64,000 nt of DNA from Methanosarcina barkeri str. Wiesmoor. GTDB taxonomy: Archaea > Halobacteriota > Methanosarcinia > Methanosarcinales > Methanosarcinaceae. Location: NCBI RefSeq assembly GCF_000969985.1, contig NZ_CP009526.1, forward strand, positions 4,402,001 through 4,466,000. Reading direction: 5' to 3'. Below the pieces are notes generated by a model. It saw only the letters and a program-made list of their open reading frames with translations. It had not been told where the DNA came from and searched no databases. How positions within the stretch are numbered: the first letter of the stretch is position 1; every line of letters begins with the position of its first letter. Shown here one piece after another: positions 27,737-36,948 of this stretch. The translations under genes and the position numbers were made by a program.

Positions 27737-28612
27737 TTGGAAAATATGATGTTATGGTTGGCATTTGCTATTTTAACAGCATTTTCTGAATCAATAAAAG
27801 ACGTGTTAAACAAGAGACTCTTAACTCAAGTCAATGAGTACTTATTAGCATGGTCGCTAGTATTATTTGCACTACCATGGTTAGTTTTATCTTTATTTTT
27901 CACAGGTATTCCCCCACTAAAAACTGAGTTTTGGTCTTACCTCATAATAGATAGTATCCTGAATATTGTAGCCAATCTCTTATATATAAGAGCAATCAAA
28001 CATGGGGATCTCTCATCCACTGTTCCTATTATAAATTTCACTCCTCTATTTCTTATTGTAACTTCTCCTCTAATTTTGGGAGAAAGACTAAATATTTTTG
28101 GCTGCATTGGAGTTCTACTTGTTTTGACCGGTTCATATTTTATAAATTTTCAAGTAAGAGATAAAGGATATTTGTATCCCTTTCATATGCTTCTTAAAGA
28201 GAAAGGACCACGAACAATGCTTTGTGTCGCACTAATTTGGAGTATAACTTCTACTATGGATAAAATTGGAGTAATTAATTCTTCGTCATTTTTTTGGGCA
28301 ATTTCACTAAATATATGTATATTTGCTTTAATGAGTCTCTTTCTACTGCATAATTCTAAAGTTGATAGCAAAAAGATTAACCACAATCTAAAGGATTTTG
28401 TATTTCTCGGCTTTTTTTATGCATTAGGATGGTTAGCTCAAATGACGGCGATCAGTTTAATATCTGTAGCTTATGTGATCTCAATAAAGAGGTCAAGTAC
28501 ATTAATAAGTGTAATACTCGGTTACCTGTTATTTAAGGAAAGTAATATAAAATGGAGACTACCAGGAGCGACAATAATGTTTGTAGGTTTTTTAGTGTTA
28601 GCTTTATCATAA
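27737..28612 (+). CDS. EamA/DMT-family transporter
   Basis: Integral membrane protein of 291 residues with about ten membrane segments in two EamA-like halves (first half with DVLNKRLLTQVNEYLLAWSL, second with WSITSTMDKIGVINSSSFFW). The drug/metabolite transporter superfamily moves small metabolites; the substrate is not evident. Start TTG 27737 or ATG 27746. The IS1 right end lies 11 bases before the TTG, so the insertion probably replaced or moved its native promoter and the N-terminus may be altered. Confidence 0.85.
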   Translation: MENMMLWLAFAILTAFSESIKDVLNKRLLTQVNEYLLAWSLVLFALPWLVLSLFFTGIPPLKTEFWSYLIIDSILNIVANLLYIRAIKHGDLSSTVPIINFTPLFLIVTSPLILGERLNIFGCIGVLLVLTGSYFINFQVRDKGYLYPFHMLLKEKGPRTMLCVALIWSITSTMDKIGVINSSSFFWAISLNICIFALMSLFLLHNSKVDSKKINHNLKDFVFLGFFYALGWLAQMTAISLISVAYVISIKRSSTLISVILGYLLFKESNIKWRLPGATIMFVGFLVLALS

Positions 28613-29142
28613 ATTGATACAATTCCGCAATCCAATTATTGTTGTTATTTGGAAGCGTGGAGGACCATAAATAGAGTGACTCTCAAGTCATAAATGAGAA
28701 TCTTCGCTAGTTTTTTCTACACACTCTTTAACATTGATAAACTGCCAACTCCTCCTAATATGAAGTTTTTTGACATTATACCACATAGGTGACGTCCACC
28801 TATGACTAGATGAGGTGTAAGTGCTGGAACTTGAATACTTTTGGCTATGATCACAGTCAGAAAGAATACCACATTGTATTGATCACTAAATATTGAATAT
28901 TCGATATTAAGATAGTTGAAAAGAGTTAGAAATCAATCTTCAACAACACTTGTACCAAGAAAAAAATCTTACTGTTGAAATGAGATCGACTATCTACGTT
29001 TGTTCTGGAGTGATTCAAGAATCTCATTATCCAAATAGTTCAATAAATAAAAAATGTACAATTACTTCAGCTTCACCTTCAATTACGAAAACTAAGGAAA
29101 ATATATGAGAAAGTGGTAAGTCTACATATTCATTAAAATACT
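28613..29142. other. Intergenic region, EamA gene to 1.6-kb IS
   Basis: No gene. A small palindrome (CATAGGTG, 5-nt loop, CACCTATG) lies at about 28785-28805. The rest is AT-rich with no visible structure. Confidence 0.5.
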
Positions 29143-29248
29143 ACTATAGTGGCACAATTCCATAATCTAGTGATTTTTCTTATTGTTACTTCCTTAAACC
29201 TACATTTTTTCTTTGCTAACTACCTCAAAAAGCTGCAATAATCTTGAA

Positions 29249-29286
29249 AAACAGATTCTTTGGCATTTTTGCCAAAGAATCTGTTT
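29249..29286 (-). terminator. Perfect 16-bp hairpin downstream of the transposase
   Basis: AAACAGATTCTTTGGC (29249-29264) pairs exactly with GCCAAAGAATCTGTTT (29271-29286) across a 6-nt loop. It lies inside the IS, beyond the transposase stop, and may protect against outside transcripts or end the transposase message. Confidence 0.6.
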
Positions 29287-29380
29287 ATTCATTTGATCTT
29301 TTTACTGACTCTTTCACTTAAAATCGATACGCTCCGCTACTTCCCAACATGAAATTTTTATTAAAATAACTTACTACAAC

Positions 29381-30678
29381 TTAAAATAGAGTAAATAATC
29401 TGAACAATTCTAAAAATGACTTTTTTGGTTTCTTGAGTAAATTTAGTCTTCTCATTTCAGTAAGTTTAATCTTATTTTCAATTCCTTTATCAGTTCTAAA
29501 CTGCTTCTTACTATCCATTTTTAGACTTTTTGAATAGTAACTTTCAATAGGGTTATTTGTCGCCGGAGCTCCAGGAAGATGATGGAACAAAGTAAGATTT
29601 AACCAGTGTTTATTGATCATCCACAATCTTTTTTGAATCGCGTCATCATATGTTCTTATATTTTCCATTAATTTATTGAAGTTATATTTTGCTTTTTCAA
29701 GACTATTAAATGGAAGATTTTCTTTATTTCGCCTCCTTTTCAGCTTTAACTTATATCTATATTGATTAAATTCCTTTTTTACCTTTTTACTCCATTTTAA
29801 ATGTTTTTCTTCGCTATTAATTACGTTAAGTTCTTCAGATAGAAGTTTTTCCAGAAATTAGATCTCATTTTCACTATTATAAAATATATTCAATAACTTG
29901 TATTTTAATAATTCTTGTTCAATAGTTGTTTTCTTTGGGAAATCACTAACTATAAGCTTGTTTAAGTGCATCAAACAATATTGATGCACTAACTTCTCTC
30001 CAAAAACTTCCTTTAATATATTAGGATATCTCTTATCAAAATCCGTAACAATAAACACAGGTTCTGATGAATCGAGATTTTTCCGTAGAAATTTTTTGAT
30101 GGTTTCTGGACTTTTATCTTCGAAAAGTTCATCTGCTATTGATCTATGAGTTTTTGCGTCCAATAAGGTTAAATGGTATTTCTGACACCTTCCTTTTTCC
30201 GGATGCGGTTCATCATAATGTACTATACGTGTATTCCTGAGATTGGAACATTCTCCTTTTCCATTTTTTCGTTGAATGCTCTAAAAATAGTACTTTTTGA
30301 TCTTGGAAGTATAAAGGCCATTATATCAGAAATTCCATCATAAGAAACGTTATGATATCTGAGTACCTGGAAAAAATTATTGAATAAATCAAAAAGTAAA
30401 GTTTTCAGATGTTCCCAAAAACTATGACCTTCTTCGCATGTACTACCACAATTTGAGCATTTAGATTTCCCAATCTTGATTGCTCCAAGACCTTTTTTGG
30501 TGTATGAATTATAGCCATTATGAACCATACGAGTATTACAAATGGGACAAGTTGGAGGAGTTTTTCTGCGAAAAACTCCTCTTGCAGTATATTCGTAATC
30601 ATTGTCAAAACTATCAAAAAGATTTAAGAGAACCGAGAGGTCCGAAAAGTTATTAAGATTAAGATTTATAGTTACCAT
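29381..30678 (-). pseudogene. Transposase of the 1.64-kb IS, interrupted
   Basis: N-terminal piece (30223-30678): two zinc-binding pairs (CPICNTRMVHNG, KCSNCGSTCEEGH) and a helix-turn-helix-like stretch (YHNVSYDGISDIMAF, SKSTIFRAFNEKM). A frame change near 30220 leads to IVHYDEPHPEKGRCQKYHLT, then TDFDKRYPNILKEVF and VHQYCLMHLNKL, which resembles the MULE/IS256-like DDE arrangement. One TAA at about 29858-29860 splits this frame from the C-terminal part (PGAPATNNPIESYYSKSLK), which holds a probable final Glu. Two lesions make it non-functional. I cannot name the IS family with certainty. Confidence 0.82.
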
Positions 30679-30686
30679 CGTTGTGC

Positions 30687-30736
30687 CGTAACATCATTAC
30701 ATAATTACAGAATTATAAATTTATGTAGTGATGTTA
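30687..30736. repeat. Inverted pair upstream of the IS transposase
   Basis: GTAACATCATTACATAA and its inverted partner (one mismatch in 17) lie 16 nt apart, just ahead of the transposase start, still inside the IS. It could be a transposase-binding or regulatory site. Confidence 0.55.
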
Positions 30737-31109
30737 CACTTATTTTTATCACTAGATTTTGGAACTGAGTCACTATAGTTCAATCAATAGGATTGTAGTT
30801 AAAAAATTAGTCCATGATTCGGTAGAGATCTTTAGCAATTAGGCAAATAGGTTTTACATATTTCATATATTTAGAATTTAGATTTTAGGGTCTCATAAAG
30901 TCATTAAAAAGTAATGCTAAAAATAGCATATAGTAGCTTTTCAAAAAATCCTATAAAGACCTAAAATCCATAATCAAATTAAATCCTAAAGTTTATTAGT
31001 TATAAAATTAATCTTTTCCAAAGTTGAAAATCCGGCACTATACTATCTAAAAGCTTCTGAGAATCACATACATTCGGTACAAATATAAAATAATGGAGTG
31101 TGAGCATAT

Positions 31110-32384
31110 ATATCCAAAATCAAGATTCTATATGATAGATCTCAGGCTGATAGGCGGCGAACATGTTTCTGGAGAAACGAAGAATTTCTGTCTAGGTATA
31201 AACAAAATCATGAATTTGAATTTGTTAGTATAGCCGATTATGTAGATGAAATACCAATAGACGTCGATTATTTAATAAAAAATCCATCTTATACTAATTA
31301 TCTAAATGAGAAATATACTGATTATATAAAAAAAAATCCATTGTATACTGATCATCTAAGCGAAAAATATGCTGACTATTTAAAAAAAAATCCAAGTCAG
31401 GAAAAGCAAGCAAAACCATTAGATGATCCTACATTTCTTTGGACTTTCTCTGGTAAAAAGTTGGATTCTTTATTCCTTTTGAGTATCTTAGATAGAAGTA
31501 AAACAGATATTATTATTGTTAATTGGCACTCTATTAACAATGATCCTATCTACGGTTCAGATAGAAGTTTTACATTTTTTAGTCATTACAAAATAGGTTT
31601 GAATTCTTGGGTTAAAAAAGGCGGAATTCTTATACTTGAAGCACAGTGCGGTCAATGGGTACCTGTACAGGAGTCATACAATATATTTGACGAAAGTATT
31701 GTTACGACAAAAAAAGGACAAGCTATAGGTAAATCGTGTAAAATTAATACTAAATTAAAGAATCACCCAATTCTACGAAATGTTGATAACAATACAGGTA
31801 GGATAGACGTACCCTCCAAAAACTTATGTAAATTGCTTTGGTATCCCAAAAAAAGTGAGGACCAAACGCTCCAAAATAATATGCCCGGTTATAGCGATAT
31901 AAAATTTTATCAAGGCTGGTTTGAGAAATATTCTAATGAATGGGATCCCTTAATATTTACAGATGACCAGCGTAAAAAGCCTATTATGTTATGCCACATC
32001 CCTGTGAAAAATTATAGCAAATATGTTCCTATAGGAGCTTTAGTAATTACAACGATGTATTTAGGGTCATCTCTTCACGAGCAGTTGATTGAAAATCTTT
32101 TTGGTCTAGCTCAAAATAATTCATTGTTTGAGTATTGTCGTGACAGGGAAAACGAAAAAATAAAAACAAAAAAAGTGATACTCTGTTTCAGTATAGTTTT
32201 GGTTTTGTTTTATGTTATTGCAAATAAAATAAATTTACAAGTAAATGTTCTTAACCGAGCAATAAATTCCAAACTTATTAATACTACTTCAGCATTTATT
32301 TTTGCAATTGTAACATCTTTAATAGCTTCAATAATATATCCCTATATTCTTGCATATTATTCCAACAAAAAAAAGCAGCGTTAA
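31110..32384 (+). CDS. Unknown membrane-anchored protein with N-terminal YT-EKY repeats
   Basis: The frame is open from 31104 and encodes about 425 residues. ATG is absent from the whole N-terminal part; ATA at 31110, 11 nt after GGAG, gives SKIKILYDRSQADRRRTCFW, which looks like a true N-terminus, whereas the first TTG is at 31341. Residues about 55-105 hold three imperfect repeats of the type KNPxYTxxLxEKYxDYxKK. A middle domain (IIIVNWHSINNDPIYGSDRS, WVKKGGILILEAQCGQWVPV) has alternating strands and helices like a class I glutamine amidotransferase-like fold. Two C-terminal membrane segments follow (VILCFSIVLVLFYVIANK; TSLIASIIYPYILAYY). Function unknown. Confidence 0.6.
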   Translation: MSKIKILYDRSQADRRRTCFWRNEEFLSRYKQNHEFEFVSIADYVDEIPIDVDYLIKNPSYTNYLNEKYTDYIKKNPLYTDHLSEKYADYLKKNPSQEKQAKPLDDPTFLWTFSGKKLDSLFLLSILDRSKTDIIIVNWHSINNDPIYGSDRSFTFFSHYKIGLNSWVKKGGILILEAQCGQWVPVQESYNIFDESIVTTKKGQAIGKSCKINTKLKNHPILRNVDNNTGRIDVPSKNLCKLLWYPKKSEDQTLQNNMPGYSDIKFYQGWFEKYSNEWDPLIFTDDQRKKPIMLCHIPVKNYSKYVPIGALVITTMYLGSSLHEQLIENLFGLAQNNSLFEYCRDRENEKIKTKKVILCFSIVLVLFYVIANKINLQVNVLNRAINSKLINTTSAFIFAIVTSLIASIIYPYILAYYSNKKKQR

Positions 32385-32403
32385 TCACCAATATTTTGTA
32401 AAT
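32385..32403. other. Short spacer before a MITE-like element
   Basis: The short stretch between the unknown membrane-protein gene and the palindromic element at 32404; nothing is seen in it. Confidence 0.3.
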
Positions 32404-32533
32404 GAGGTCACCCCAAAACCAACTTTATTCTCAAAATCATAAAATTTTCAGAATTGCTTTCATAAACCGAAGTTCAAGTGATGATTGCAAATTCGAGATC
32501 TAAAAAAGTAATTTTGAGTTTTGGGATAGGCTC
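32404..32533. repeat. MITE-like element A
   Basis: About 130 bp with related inverted ends: left GAGGTCACCCCAAAACC, right (read inward) GAGCCTATCCCAAAACT. The left end continues AACTTTATTCTCAAAA, shared with elements at 52015-52112 and 54061-54286. It has no coding capacity and resembles non-autonomous derivatives of IS5-type elements whose ends begin GAGCCTATCC. Confidence 0.65.
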
Positions 32534-33140
32534 TTTAATAAAGTGTTTAAAAATTCAGGGACAATTTTACAAGACAATCTTTAAAATATTTTTGAATAAT
32601 AGTTAGTTTTAGATAATTTATTCAGAGTATTATTGAAACTTGTTTTTATGCTTCAAGTGCGTAAGTTCTTAGAATTTTATCAATAAATTCTCTTGTCTCC
32701 TTAGTTCCCCCCTCTGGAGCCCAACTTGGGAATACTTTCTCAGATTCATTTACATATAGGGTCCTTCTAAATCAGTACTAAAACTAAGGGCATACAATGC
32801 TTATTTTAGATGATAGGTATGTATTTAGAGGTTCTCCAATTAAGGTACACTTTAAAAATCAATTTTTTAGATAAATAATCTATAATACTCTTTTAAATCA
32901 AGAAAAAATTGAGATAAATACATAATTCTTTTACAATTTATATTTATTTATAAATAAGGCATCTAATATCATTTTTATCCATACAAAATTCAATGTTAAA
33001 AGTAAGGATAAATCAACGTTTAATTTAACAATTAAAGTATTTAATTCATTTAAACAGTAAATAGATCATTTAATAAATGTACCTTAACTGGGGGAGGGCT
33101 GACACTACATTATATTTGGCAAATAAGGTTTAATATCCCT
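32534..33140. other. Gene-free AT-rich region
   Basis: No supportable open frame or RNA. No obvious repeat besides A/T runs. Confidence 0.5.
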
Positions 33141-33547
33141 TAAAACCTTAGTTTGACAGTATAAATTAACTTTAGTGAGAAGCTTCAATTTTTTGTCAAA
33201 AATCAATTGACAGTATTCATAAATTTCGTTAAATTACCTCTGATTTTCCAGCTTCATAATCACTATGAGGTAAATTAGTAGAGATTTTTGTCCCATTTTA
33301 GCACTTTTGGCACCTGACTTTTTGGATAGTATCTATATTTTATCTGAGATTCATGCTATCTGTCAAATTCTATACCAAAAATTTGGTCAAAAATCATAAA
33401 AATAGCTATCAAGAGAAAGAGAATCATCTGTCAAATTGAATCGTAAAAAATGGGCAAAAATTTGTTGAAATAATGTTACTTATCATTCCAATGGATATGA
33501 AAACAATCTTCCCACATAAAAATCAAACTGTCAAACTAAGGTTAAAA
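33141..33547. repeat. About 405-bp element with inverted ends and recurring CTGTCAAA motifs
   Basis: CCTTAGTTTGACAG at the left (about 33146-33159) recurs inverted at the right as CTGTCAAACTAAGG (about 33529-33542). Inside, TGTCAAA or its complement recurs at least five more times, including TTGTCAAAAATCAATTGACAG at about 33195-33215 and ATCTGTCAAATT twice. There is no open frame. It could be a non-autonomous mobile element or an array of binding sites. Confidence 0.6.
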
Positions 33548-33553
33548 AACTAA

Positions 33554-33946
33554 TCATTTTTCAAGGGGTCTATTTACATATGAACCGCCTTTGATCTCGT
33601 ACAAGACAGAGTCTTCTTTGAGCGAAATTATGGAATGCAAACTATTTGGTGGAAACACTACTCCTTTTTTCCCATTCTCTAAATTTAGAACCAAATAATT
33701 AATTATTTTACCTTTATCACTAAATTCAAGAGCTAAAAAACTTTATTTTAAAATTAAAAGTGTTTCATTATTATTGGTGCCCATGTGTTTATGTGGACGT
33801 ATGTATGCACCGGGTTCAACAGCATTTAAAAACAGCTGGAAAGGTTCCTCAGATCTTTTATTAAAAGAATGATCAGCTTTTTTTCTCTCACTTTCTTTGG
33901 CTTTCTGAGAAACGCAATCAATAAGGTCATCATTTATTTTAATCAA
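33554..33946 (-). pseudogene. WbuC-family cupin protein with one in-frame stop
   Basis: The N-terminal half (DDLIDCVSQKAKESERKKAD, EPFQLFLNAVEPGAYIRPHK with the HKH metal motif) ends at a TAA after ETLLILK. The same frame resumes at once with SFLALEFSDKGKIINYLVLN, VVFPPNSLHSIISLKEDSVL and YEIKGGSYVNRPLEK and ends at TGA 33554-33556. Together they make a normal-length WbuC cupin (about 130 residues), a family found in sugar/surface-polysaccharide loci. One point mutation explains the stop. TAA is not the pyrrolysine codon, so readthrough is unlikely. Confidence 0.82.
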
Positions 33947-34263
33947 TTAAGATCACCTCATGTAGTTATAAAGCAGCTAGTGGTCAACCATCATAAAAAT
34001 TTAAGCGCAAATTTTTCTACTTTAAAATTCAGCAGTCAACTAATATTTAATGATCATTTCATAGCAAAATCTTAAACAGGAATTTTTCTGAATTCATTAT
34101 TTTGACTGCCTTTTTGCTCTAATTGTTAAATAATTACAGTAAAGAAAGATATATAAGCTATATTTTATTGTTGCGAAATGATACTAAAGCAAGAGTGAAA
34201 ATATAATGTAAGATATTTGTGAAGGCATTAAAGATGAGTATCAGATCAAAATAATTTTTTCCT
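33947..34263. other. Gene-free intergenic region
   Basis: AT-rich DNA between the cupin pseudogene's 5' end and the DUF1805 gene's 3' end. Nothing recognisable in it. Confidence 0.5.
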
Positions 34264-34551
34264 TTAAAACATCCTTTCCAGAGCTTCCCTGCCAGTCATT
34301 CCGGGTTCGACCCCGAGTTCCTTCGCGAACTTGGTTACTTCAACGACCTGGGCTTTGAGCATATCTTCAAAACTCTGTACGCCTTTTACCTTCGCTGCCG
34401 TGTCCCCAAGTGCCTCTGCAGCACTTACATTAAGGTATCCGCACATCAGGAAGCCTTTCTCTGCCCTTATAACCAGAAGAGGGTATTTTTGCATCTCAAA
34501 GCGGAGGCCAAGAGCACACCCTTTTTCAAGCTGAATCTGTTCAATAAGCAT
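34264..34551 (-). CDS. DUF1805 domain protein
   Basis: Small protein of 95 residues matching the DUF1805 (YunC-like) family by overall pattern: LEKGCALGLRFEMQKYPLLVI, then AEKGFLMCGYLNVSAAEALG with a conserved Cys, and a helical C-terminal part (KLGVEPGMTGREALERM-like). The function of the family is unknown. It lies 16 bases downstream of a secreted-protein gene in the same direction, so the two may be cotranscribed. Confidence 0.85.
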   Translation of the reverse strand: MLIEQIQLEKGCALGLRFEMQKYPLLVIRAEKGFLMCGYLNVSAAEALGDTAAKVKGVQSFEDMLKAQVVEVTKFAKELGVEPGMTGREALERMF

Positions 34552-34567
34552 ATTTTTCAGAATAGCT

Positions 34568-35392
34568 TTAAACCAGATTAACTTTTTGGACTATCTGATA
34601 AAACCATATAAAGATGTCTTTGAAAAATCCAGAGGATTTACTGGCTTCTACGGCTTTTCCGGCAGCTCTGGTTTTATTTACGGATGCATTGGTTTTGTTT
34701 TCTGCATTCTGCTCAATGATTCTTTTTCTTTCCTGCATCTCGGCTTTGTAGGTTTCATTTTCAGAAATCCAGAGAGTTATATTTCTTTCCGGGCTGAAAT
34801 TGCCTTTAAGAACTGTATGGTTGTTACCGGATTCCTGAGTTTTATTATTCAGCCCTTCTGTCTTTTCGACATCATAGCCTGCAGGCAGATTGATTGTGAC
34901 ATTCGAGGTCGGGGTACCCATAAACCAGATATTCGCCTCCTGATCAATCGGTTTCCCGAAAGTATAGTTTACAGTCGCAGAATTAGTAATTGATGAGGTT
35001 TTTTCAATCCCGCCCAGAGCTTCTTTTGAGAGTACGAAGTCAACATCTGTTACTTTGACTGGCTCCGAAGTACCATTGAGTTTCACATCAGGTTTGGTTT
35101 TTACAGATTCTTCCATTTGATCTCTGAGAATAATTTCTGCTTTCAGGATTTCCCACGCATTAACAAACTTATCACTGTTTCCTGCTTCCAGGTCTATGAA
35201 ATTCCTGAAAACAACAGATTCATTGTCTGTAATTTGTTCTTGATATTCCCAGGTCATTCCGCCCCTTTCCAGTGTGATGTTATTGCTGGGTGCGAACGCA
35301 GCAGTACAGGGCTCTGCCAGAAAGGCAGGCATAAAAAAGGTTATTAACAGAAAACCGGTTAAAAAAAGATTGTATGCTTTCAAGGTGCTCAA
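34568..35392 (-). CDS. Predicted secreted, C-terminally anchored protein of unknown function
   Basis: Exported protein of 274 residues with an N-terminal signal (FLTGFLLITFFMPAFLAEP), an Asn/Thr-rich beta-type ectodomain with several N-glycosylation sequons (NHT, NIT, NET, NAS) and a Lys/Ala-rich helix before a hydrophobic C-terminus (DIFIWFYQIVQKVNLV). It starts at TTG 35392 or an internal TTG; no strong ribosome binding site is seen. I do not recognise a domain. It is likely cotranscribed with the DUF1805 gene. Confidence 0.75.
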   Translation of the reverse strand: MSTLKAYNLFLTGFLLITFFMPAFLAEPCTAAFAPSNNITLERGGMTWEYQEQITDNESVVFRNFIDLEAGNSDKFVNAWEILKAEIILRDQMEESVKTKPDVKLNGTSEPVKVTDVDFVLSKEALGGIEKTSSITNSATVNYTFGKPIDQEANIWFMGTPTSNVTINLPAGYDVEKTEGLNNKTQESGNNHTVLKGNFSPERNITLWISENETYKAEMQERKRIIEQNAENKTNASVNKTRAAGKAVEASKSSGFFKDIFIWFYQIVQKVNLV

Positions 35393-35709
35393 CTCATGTT
35401 TTTTAGTTTTCTGGCTTTTTGCTAACCTTTACACTCTTCTCCTTTTTTAGTCCCGGTTCTTCTTCGATATATTCTCGACTTACCTTAATTTATTTTCGAG
35501 TTATTATCGACTTACCTTAATTTGTTTTCGAGTTATTATCGACTTACCTTAATTTATTTTCGATTTATTCTCGACTTACCTTAATTTATTCTCAATATAA
35601 TTTAATTTATTTTCGATTCGTTTTCAATTTATTTTCAACTTATCCTAATTTATTCTCTATTTAGTTTTCTCTTTATTTTCAATTTCATTTTCCCTTTATC
35701 TTTTGGGTT
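35393..35709. repeat. Intergenic degenerate tandem repeat, about 32 bp
   Basis: From about 35474 a unit of about 32 bp (CGACTTACCTTAATTTATTT plus TCGAGTTATTAT) occurs about three times, then decays into AATTTATTNTCAA-like repeats up to 35700. No gene. Confidence 0.8.
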
Positions 35710-36600
35710 TTACTTTGTTGTAATTTCACAGCCGTCCTGGGTTACTATTATGGTGTGTTCGGCCTGGGCTACAAGTCCTCCTGCACTTTCGAGAAGTACA
35801 GGATAAGAGTGAATAATTCCTGCTTTTTCGAGCTGGATTAATACGAAATCCAGTTTGTCGGATTTGAGCCAGCGCTTTGCAAAAGGCAATTCTCTGTATT
35901 CTTCAACCTGTTTCAGGACATTCCGGACTGCAGGCAAACGGACCGGTTTTTTCCTTATAAGGCTGTATATCTCGGCCCAGTTCCCATCATGGACAGCACC
36001 GACCCCGTCCGTTGCAAAGGGCTCGATTGCAAGCACATCTCCTTCTTTTAGAATTGCTCCTCCTTCCACATGCCGGTTAGGAACAGAAGGATCATCATGG
36101 GCTTCATACTGGGAAAGCCCGTGACCTGTCAGGTTCAATATCGGGTTCAGTCCGTAACTGCGAATGCTGTTCTCAATTGCAGCTCCTAATTCCCCGGTAG
36201 AGATTCCTGGCTTTGCAAGGTCGATGGCAGCAGCAAGAGCCTCTTCGGCGGCTTTCTTGATGTCGGAATTTCCTGATAAGTCAACAGTGACAGCCGAGTC
36301 TGCAACATATCCGTCCACATGGACCCCGAGATCCAGCTTCACCATATCCTTTCCAAAAACGTCAGTATCTCCTATCTTTGGGGTTGCATGTGCAGCCTCC
36401 TGGTTTCTTGAAATATTGCATGGAAAAGCAGGCCTGCCTCCTAGCTCTATAGTCCGGTTTTCCACAAACTCCGCAACTTGCAGCAGAGTGTTCCCTACCC
36501 TGACCATTTCTACGGCTTCGGCCCTGACAGTTTTCAGAATCCTGCCTGCTTCCCTGTATTTTTCAAGGATTTCTTGCTTATTGTGCACATTATCGGTCAT
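35710..36600 (-). CDS. map: Methionine aminopeptidase, type II
   Basis: Metalloprotease of 296 residues that removes the initiator methionine from nascent proteins. Metal ligands are visible in KLDLGVHVDGYVADSAVTVD (two Asp), GHGLSQYEAHD (His), EPFATDG (Glu) and the last Glu in VAQAEHTIIV. AFPCNISRNQEAAHATP carries the substrate His. The insertion before the C-terminus (LPFAKRWLKSDKLDFVLIQL) marks it as the archaeal/eukaryal type II enzyme. ATG 36600 follows AAGGGG. Confidence 0.96.
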   Translation of the reverse strand: MTDNVHNKQEILEKYREAGRILKTVRAEAVEMVRVGNTLLQVAEFVENRTIELGGRPAFPCNISRNQEAAHATPKIGDTDVFGKDMVKLDLGVHVDGYVADSAVTVDLSGNSDIKKAAEEALAAAIDLAKPGISTGELGAAIENSIRSYGLNPILNLTGHGLSQYEAHDDPSVPNRHVEGGAILKEGDVLAIEPFATDGVGAVHDGNWAEIYSLIRKKPVRLPAVRNVLKQVEEYRELPFAKRWLKSDKLDFVLIQLEKAGIIHSYPVLLESAGGLVAQAEHTIIVTQDGCEITTK

Positions 36601-36948
36601 GTTAACCCCTTGTAAATGTTGTTATTGTAATTTATTGAAGTTTTATTGAAATCTTGTAATTTATTGGAGTTTTATTGAGATCTTATTGAAATTCTTGATA
36701 ACCTATTGTAATTTTACTGGAACATACTGGACTTATTAAATTCTTATTGGAATTTTACTGGAAAGTACTGTGACTCTGACAGTTTTCCTGAGTGTGTTCC
36801 TTATGTGAATCTTTAATTTTCGATTTGAACCAGTGATTTTCAATTCAAACGGACAACCTTCATTTTAATAGACTATCTTCGATTTGAGTAAGTTAAATGT
36901 TGTTATTAAAATATAAAAATATAACAAATCTTTTCAGTTGTAAATCTT
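36601..36948. repeat. Intergenic region of degenerate TTATTGGAATTTTA repeats
   Basis: Imperfect repeats built on TTATTGAAATCTTG and TTATTGGAATTTTACTGG fill about 36625-36775. The rest is AT-rich and gene-free. Confidence 0.7.

Larger units (their letters stand above)
29143..30779 (-). mobile_element. 1.64-kb insertion sequence with long imperfect ends and broken transposase
   Basis: The two ends are related inverted repeats: left ACTATAGTGGCACAATTCCA continuing into AATCTAGTGAT, right (read inward) ACTATAGTGACTCAGTTCCA continuing into AATCTAGTGAT. Both then run on into similar T/A-rich stretches up to a GTTAC-like sequence. No clear target duplication is visible. The transposase inside is on the minus strand and interrupted. 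A perfect 16-bp hairpin (29249-29286) follows the transposase, and a GTAACATCATTACATAA inverted pair (30687-30736) precedes it. Confidence 0.8.

Noticed and set aside
33743-33946. Treating the short cupin frame as a complete gene
   Set aside because: The same frame continues after one TAA with the conserved C-terminal half, so it is a broken WbuC gene.
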